This document shows, in pieces, positions 60,291 to 64,000 of a DNA stretch of 64,000 nucleotides. The notes below the pieces were generated by a model. It worked only from the letters and a program-made list of their open reading frames with translations, searched no databases and had not been told where the DNA came from. The translations under genes and the position numbers were made by a program. The stretch comes from Enterobacteriaceae bacterium UBA7338 (GTDB taxonomy: Bacteria; Pseudomonadota; Gammaproteobacteria; Enterobacterales; Enterobacteriaceae): contig DKPJ01000016.1 of the NCBI GenBank assembly GCA_002480085.1, positions 1-64,000 on the forward strand, read 5' to 3'. Positions within the stretch are counted from its first letter, which is position 1; every line of letters starts with the position of its first letter.

Positions 60291-62636
60291 ATGCACACAC
60301 AGACAATTTTCGAATTAAGCCAGGAAGCTGAGAGGCTGTTACAGCTTTCACTGCATAATCTCCAGTCAGTGCAGGCCATGCCCATGGCGACGCTGGATAG
60401 CACATTGTCTGCCGGGGAGAGCGATACCGCCAACGTGCTGCCGCTGCATTTTAGCGCCCGGGGGGCAGAGGCCCAATATGCCACCCTCGATAACGAGCTG
60501 CGGAAAATTACCCGACTGGAGATGGTGCTGGCGATTGTTGGCACGATGAAGGCGGGAAAATCGACGACGATTAACGCCATTGTCGGTACCGAAGTGCTGC
60601 CCAACCGTAACCGGCCAATGACGGCCCTGCCGACCCTTATCCGCCATACGCCGGGACAGAAAGAGCCGGTGCTGCACTTCTCCCACGTTGGGCCGATCGA
60701 TGCCCTGACGCAGCAGCTCCAGACGCGGCTGTTTAACGTTGACCGCGATCGGCTGGCGCAAAAGCTGGAGATCGATAAGGATATGACGACGCTGCTGGAG
60801 CGTATCCAGCAGGGCGACGCCTTCGATAAGCACTACCTTGGCGCCCAGCCTATTTTTCACTGCCTGAAGAGCCTGAACGATCTGGTGCGCCTGTCAAAAG
60901 CGCTGGAGGTCGATTTTCCCTTCTCCGCCTATACCGCCATTGAGCACATTCCGGTGATTGAGGTTGAGTTTGTGCACCTCGCCGGGCTGGAGAACAGCAT
61001 GGGCCAGCTCACGCTGCTGGACACCCCAGGGCCAAACGAGGCCGGACAGCCACACCTGCAGCAGATGCTGAACGAGCAGCTGGCGCGGGCCTCGGCGGTG
61101 CTGGCGGTACTCGACTATACCCAGCTTAAATCTATTTCGGATGAAGAGGTGCGCCAGGCGATCGCGGCGGTGGGCAAGTCGGTGCCGCTTTACGCGCTGG
61201 TGAACAAGTTCGATCAAAAGGATCGCAACAGCGACGATGAGGATCAGGTTCGGGCATTGATTGCCGGGACGCTGATGAAGGGCAACATCAATCCGGGGCA
61301 GATCTTTCCGGTCTCCTCCATGTGGGGCTATCTGGCGAACCGCGCCCGTCACGAGCTGAACCTGCGCGGCAAACTGCCTAATCCCGATGAGCAGCCGTGG
61401 GTGCAGGACTTTGCCGAAGAGGCGCTGGGCCGTCGCTGGCGGCTGGCGGATCTCGACGACATCGCCCATATTCATCACGCGGCGGAGCTGCTGTGGGAGG
61501 ATTCACTGTTTGAGCAACCGATCCGCAAGCTGCTCCACGCCGCGCATGCCAACGCTTCGCTCTACGCCCTGCGTTCGGCTTCCCATAAGCTTTTAAACTA
61601 CTCCCACAGCGCCAGCGAGTATCTTGAGTTCCGCTATCAGAGCCTGACCGTGGCGTTTGAGAAGCTTGAGCACAACATTGCCCGCCTCGAAGAGGATATG
61701 ACCCTGCTGAAAAGCTGCCAGGAGCGGGTCAGCGATGAGGTCAATCATGAGGTTGACGAGGCGCTGGCTGCGGCGGACGTTTTTATCAACGGCCAGCAGG
61801 CAGATATCGTCAGCGCCATCGACAGCTATTTTAAAGAGGGCAAGCTGGCGGAGATGGCCAACCTGAGCTTTGCCAGCCTCCATCAGGACGAGGAGTTTGG
61901 TCCAGGCAAGCTGGTGCTGGAGGATGAGGGCCAGGCGCAGATCGTGCTGAGTAAGATCCGCTCCGCCTGTGAAGTCATTCTCCTGGCTGCGCAGGATAAG
62001 ATTGGCCGTGAGCTGGCGCTGCGCTTCGATCAGCTGGAAAATACCCTGACGCGCTCCCTGCATGATGCCATGCGCCCCATCGAAACGCGCATTAAAGAGG
62101 AGCTAAGCCATAGCGGGTTCCGGGCGCGTATCAGCCTGCCTGCGTTTCAGGCCAGCACTCTGAACTTCAATACCCGCCAGCTCTTTGTTGACGCTATCGC
62201 CTCGGAGGATCTGCCGGTCGGGCAGTCGCGCGTCGGCGGCGTGCGGGAGTCGATGTCCCGCTGGCTCAATAACCCCGGCTGGGGGTGGAATGACTACGTC
62301 GTCACCCGCACGCGTTATGTTATCGATGTGTCACTGTTGCATAAGAATTTGATCGCCCATGTTGCGCATTTTTGCGCACAAATTCGTAAAGCTTTAGCGG
62401 CACAGGTCGATGTTTCAGTTACGGCGGGGATGGCCACCTTCTTTGCCGAATTTTCGCTAAGTCTTTCCGGACTTCAGGAGAGCCTGCGTGACAGTCTGGC
62501 GATCCGCCAGCAGAACGAGTCATCGGTAATGGCGCTTCGTCAGCACCTGAAGCAGTGTATGACGACGGCGAAATGGATCCATGAGGATGCCCGTCTGTTA
62601 CGCGATGATATCCAAACCCTATTCGCGGCAGAATAA
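60291..62636 (+). CDS. crfC: Dynamin-like clamp-interacting GTPase CrfC
   Basis: Dynamin-family GTPase of 781 residues. In E. coli it colocalises sister replication forks by binding the DnaN sliding clamp. The GTPase domain has G1 GTMKAGKST (84-92), G3 DTPGPNEAG and G4 NKFDQKD, followed by long helical middle and effector regions. It is about 40 residues longer than the E. coli protein (742). The N-terminal clamp-binding motif of E. coli (QL-L-P type) is not obvious here, where the segment reads ANVLPLHFS. yjcZ follows after two bases. Confidence 0.93.
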   Translation: MHTQTIFELSQEAERLLQLSLHNLQSVQAMPMATLDSTLSAGESDTANVLPLHFSARGAEAQYATLDNELRKITRLEMVLAIVGTMKAGKSTTINAIVGTEVLPNRNRPMTALPTLIRHTPGQKEPVLHFSHVGPIDALTQQLQTRLFNVDRDRLAQKLEIDKDMTTLLERIQQGDAFDKHYLGAQPIFHCLKSLNDLVRLSKALEVDFPFSAYTAIEHIPVIEVEFVHLAGLENSMGQLTLLDTPGPNEAGQPHLQQMLNEQLARASAVLAVLDYTQLKSISDEEVRQAIAAVGKSVPLYALVNKFDQKDRNSDDEDQVRALIAGTLMKGNINPGQIFPVSSMWGYLANRARHELNLRGKLPNPDEQPWVQDFAEEALGRRWRLADLDDIAHIHHAAELLWEDSLFEQPIRKLLHAAHANASLYALRSASHKLLNYSHSASEYLEFRYQSLTVAFEKLEHNIARLEEDMTLLKSCQERVSDEVNHEVDEALAAADVFINGQQADIVSAIDSYFKEGKLAEMANLSFASLHQDEEFGPGKLVLEDEGQAQIVLSKIRSACEVILLAAQDKIGRELALRFDQLENTLTRSLHDAMRPIETRIKEELSHSGFRARISLPAFQASTLNFNTRQLFVDAIASEDLPVGQSRVGGVRESMSRWLNNPGWGWNDYVVTRTRYVIDVSLLHKNLIAHVAHFCAQIRKALAAQVDVSVTAGMATFFAEFSLSLSGLQESLRDSLAIRQQNESSVMALRQHLKQCMTTAKWIHEDARLLRDDIQTLFAAE

Positions 62637-62638
62637 CC

Positions 62639-63523
62639 ATGAAAAATCGACTACTGGACGGACCTGGGAGCACGCTGGAGTGTATCCATCCGAAGTTTAT
62701 CGTCGATCTGGTGCTGGGCATTGACGCTCCCCGCCAAGCGCAGATCGTCCCGCAGCAGCAGCTGTTACGCGATCGCCTGACCCAGGAGATCATGAACCAG
62801 ACGCAGCTGCGTCCGTGGGCGATGGCCGGGGTCTTTACTGAGAGCGATGCCCTGCGTCTTGGCCTGGCCGAAAAGCTGGCGAGCATGTTCGATCCGGGGC
62901 AGCTGGCGCTCTCGCGTATCACCCAGCGCCTGGCCATGCTGCAGCACAATGCCGAGCGCCGTCCCGCCGCGTCTGCCGCCCTGCCTGAGCAGATTGCCGA
63001 GCTGCACAAGCACTTCAGTCAGCGTGCCGCCTGGAAAGAGAAAGCCTTAACCCAGCGCGGCCTGATGGTGCAGGCGGGCGTACACAGCGAGCAGATCTTT
63101 ACCCGCTGGCGTGCCGGCAAGTACAACGGCTGGTCGATGGCCGGGCGCTGCTATATAGCCCTCGAAGAGCTGCGCTGGGGCGCTTTCGGTGACGCCTGTC
63201 GCCTGACCAGCCCGGAGGCCTCTTCGCTGCTGAAGGACAATCTCCGGATGATGGCCGCCGATTTTCTGGCGCAGGGGATCAACGCCTCGTCCGCCACGCG
63301 CCACTTCTATCATCAGTGGCTTACCACACCTACCACGCCGGGCCTGATGGACTATAAAGATATGCTCGGCTGGCTGGGCGACTGGTGCGATGCGGAGCGC
63401 CACCCGATATGCTGGACCATTACCCAGAGCTGGCAAAACGTGGCGTTGGGCATGCCGAGACTCTGTTCGGCAACGCGGCTGGCGACGGCGATGGTGGATG
63501 AGATCTTTGGGGAGGGCGTGTAA
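62639..63523 (+). CDS. yjcZ: CrfC-linked protein YjcZ
   Basis: 294-residue protein of unknown function, always next to crfC. It starts MKNRLLDGPGSTLECIHPKFIVDLVLGID and carries DRLTQEIMNQTQLRPWAMAGVFTE and WCDAERHPICWTITQSWQNVALGMPRLCSATRLATAMVDEIFGE, all as in E. coli YjcZ. No signal peptide or membrane segment. Two-base spacing implies one operon and probably a shared process with the GTPase. In E. coli the pair has been linked to FlhDC control, but I see no clear site here. Confidence 0.92.
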   Translation: MKNRLLDGPGSTLECIHPKFIVDLVLGIDAPRQAQIVPQQQLLRDRLTQEIMNQTQLRPWAMAGVFTESDALRLGLAEKLASMFDPGQLALSRITQRLAMLQHNAERRPAASAALPEQIAELHKHFSQRAAWKEKALTQRGLMVQAGVHSEQIFTRWRAGKYNGWSMAGRCYIALEELRWGAFGDACRLTSPEASSLLKDNLRMMAADFLAQGINASSATRHFYHQWLTTPTTPGLMDYKDMLGWLGDWCDAERHPICWTITQSWQNVALGMPRLCSATRLATAMVDEIFGEGV

Positions 63524-63565
63524 CCCCTCCCGGCTGGCAGGAGGGGATGATATGAAATTGCTTTA

Positions 63566-64000
63566 TCAGTGGTGTAACGAGTCCGCTTCCACCGCTTTCT
63601 CCGTACCCGCTGCACTCTGCGGCTCGCCAAAGCGTCTTGCATAGAGCGCCGTAATAATCGGTACCAGAATCGCCGTCACAATCACGCTTGCTGCTACCAG
63701 TGCCGTTGCCGATGCCGCCACCGGTTCGAACGCCGGGTTAATCTGGGCGATAATCACCGGGTTAGCTACCGCTGCGCCTGCCGCCGAAGAGGCCGCTACC
63801 CCTGCTGTACCGTTACCGCCTCCAATCAGCTTGTCAGCCAGAATCAGCGGGATACCGGTGATGATAATCACCGCTACGCCGAGGAAGATACCCAGCAGGC
63901 CGGTTTCCATAATCACTTTCAGGTTGATGGTGTTGCCCAGCGCGAAGCCAAAGAACGGGATCAGCACCGGTGTCGCCTTGCTGAAGAACGCTCGCAGATC
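63566..64000 (-). CDS. kdgT: 2-keto-3-deoxygluconate permease KdgT (partial, C-terminal)
   Basis: The 3' end of a membrane transporter gene that continues beyond position 64000; about 144 codons are visible. The frame is open to the window edge (DLRAFFSKATPVLIPFFGFALG). Matching KdgT blocks are LIPFFGFALGNTINL, ITGIPLILADKLIGGGNGTAGVAASSAAGAAVANP and PAFEPVAASATALVAASVIVT, followed by ALYARRFG. It imports 2-keto-3-deoxygluconate with a proton for pectin or glucuronate breakdown. E. coli has proP after yjcZ, so synteny breaks here. Confidence 0.88.
   Translation of the reverse strand, partial: DLRAFFSKATPVLIPFFGFALGNTINLKVIMETGLLGIFLGVAVIIITGIPLILADKLIGGGNGTAGVAASSAAGAAVANPVIIAQINPAFEPVAASATALVAASVIVTAILVPIITALYARRFGEPQSAAGTEKAVEADSLHH

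Noticed and set aside
1..64000. tRNA, rRNA or prophage genes
   Set aside because: No cloverleaf with CCA-adjacent acceptor, rRNA core sequence, integrase or phage structural gene was recognised on either strand.

Overview
This window is a chromosome segment from a member of the Enterobacteriaceae, probably close to Enterobacter, Leclercia or Lelliottia. The base composition is moderately GC-rich. Gene order runs largely parallel to the Escherichia coli malG-to-yjcZ interval, but with several losses, insertions and replacements. REP (palindromic) elements sit between many genes. Assignments and E. coli comparisons are from memory of the families; no search was run.

Layout. 1-8290: a roughly 101-bp-period REP array, then the maltose regulon (malG-malF-malE divergent from malK-lamB-malM), with MalT and CRP sites in the shared control region. 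8348-13929: ubiC-ubiA, plsB, dgkA, lexA with two SOS boxes, and yjbJ; dinF, normally after lexA, is absent. 14006-19255: zur, an orphan TraF-like/FadL-type outer-membrane gene, an AT-rich two-gene cassette that looks like a membrane-acting toxin with its immunity protein, then dusA and pspG with a sigma-54 promoter. 19431-29564: qor, dnaB, alr, tyrB, aphA, yjbQ-yjbR, and uvrA/ssb around an SOS box. 29629-37354: yjcB, pdeC, soxS/soxR, a glutathione transferase, ghxP behind three PurR-like boxes, and yjcE. 37442-39541: a LysR regulator divergent from a cidA-cidB pair. 39557-46681: a Gfo/Idh/MocA dehydrogenase, the acetate module acs-yjcH-actP, and gltP. The nrf operon, which lies between acs and gltP in E. 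coli, is absent.

46682-64000 is the most rearranged part. It holds a decayed hok/sok toxin-antitoxin locus whose control region survives while the toxin frame has been replaced by a REP element. fdhF follows, with an in-frame UGA (selenocysteine), its SECIS hairpin and a sigma-54 promoter. Next is a six-gene sugar operon (ABC transporter, D-lyxose-isomerase-like enzyme, class II aldolase, PfkB kinase) bracketed by a response regulator and a hybrid histidine kinase. An internally deleted phnH is what remains here of the phosphonate (C-P lyase) operon. It is followed by yjdM/phnA, crfC, yjcZ and the 3' part of kdgT, which runs off the window.

How it works together: the window combines core replication and repair functions (dnaB, ssb, uvrA, lexA) with lipid and quinone synthesis, redox and zinc regulation, and several nutrient modules (maltose, acetate, purines, glutamate, a pentose-like sugar). 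The likeliest under-described items are the LysM-like glycine-zipper protein with its small membrane partner (16241-17664, flanked by direct repeats), the hok/sok relic (46777-47028), and the sugar operon enclosed by its own two-component system.
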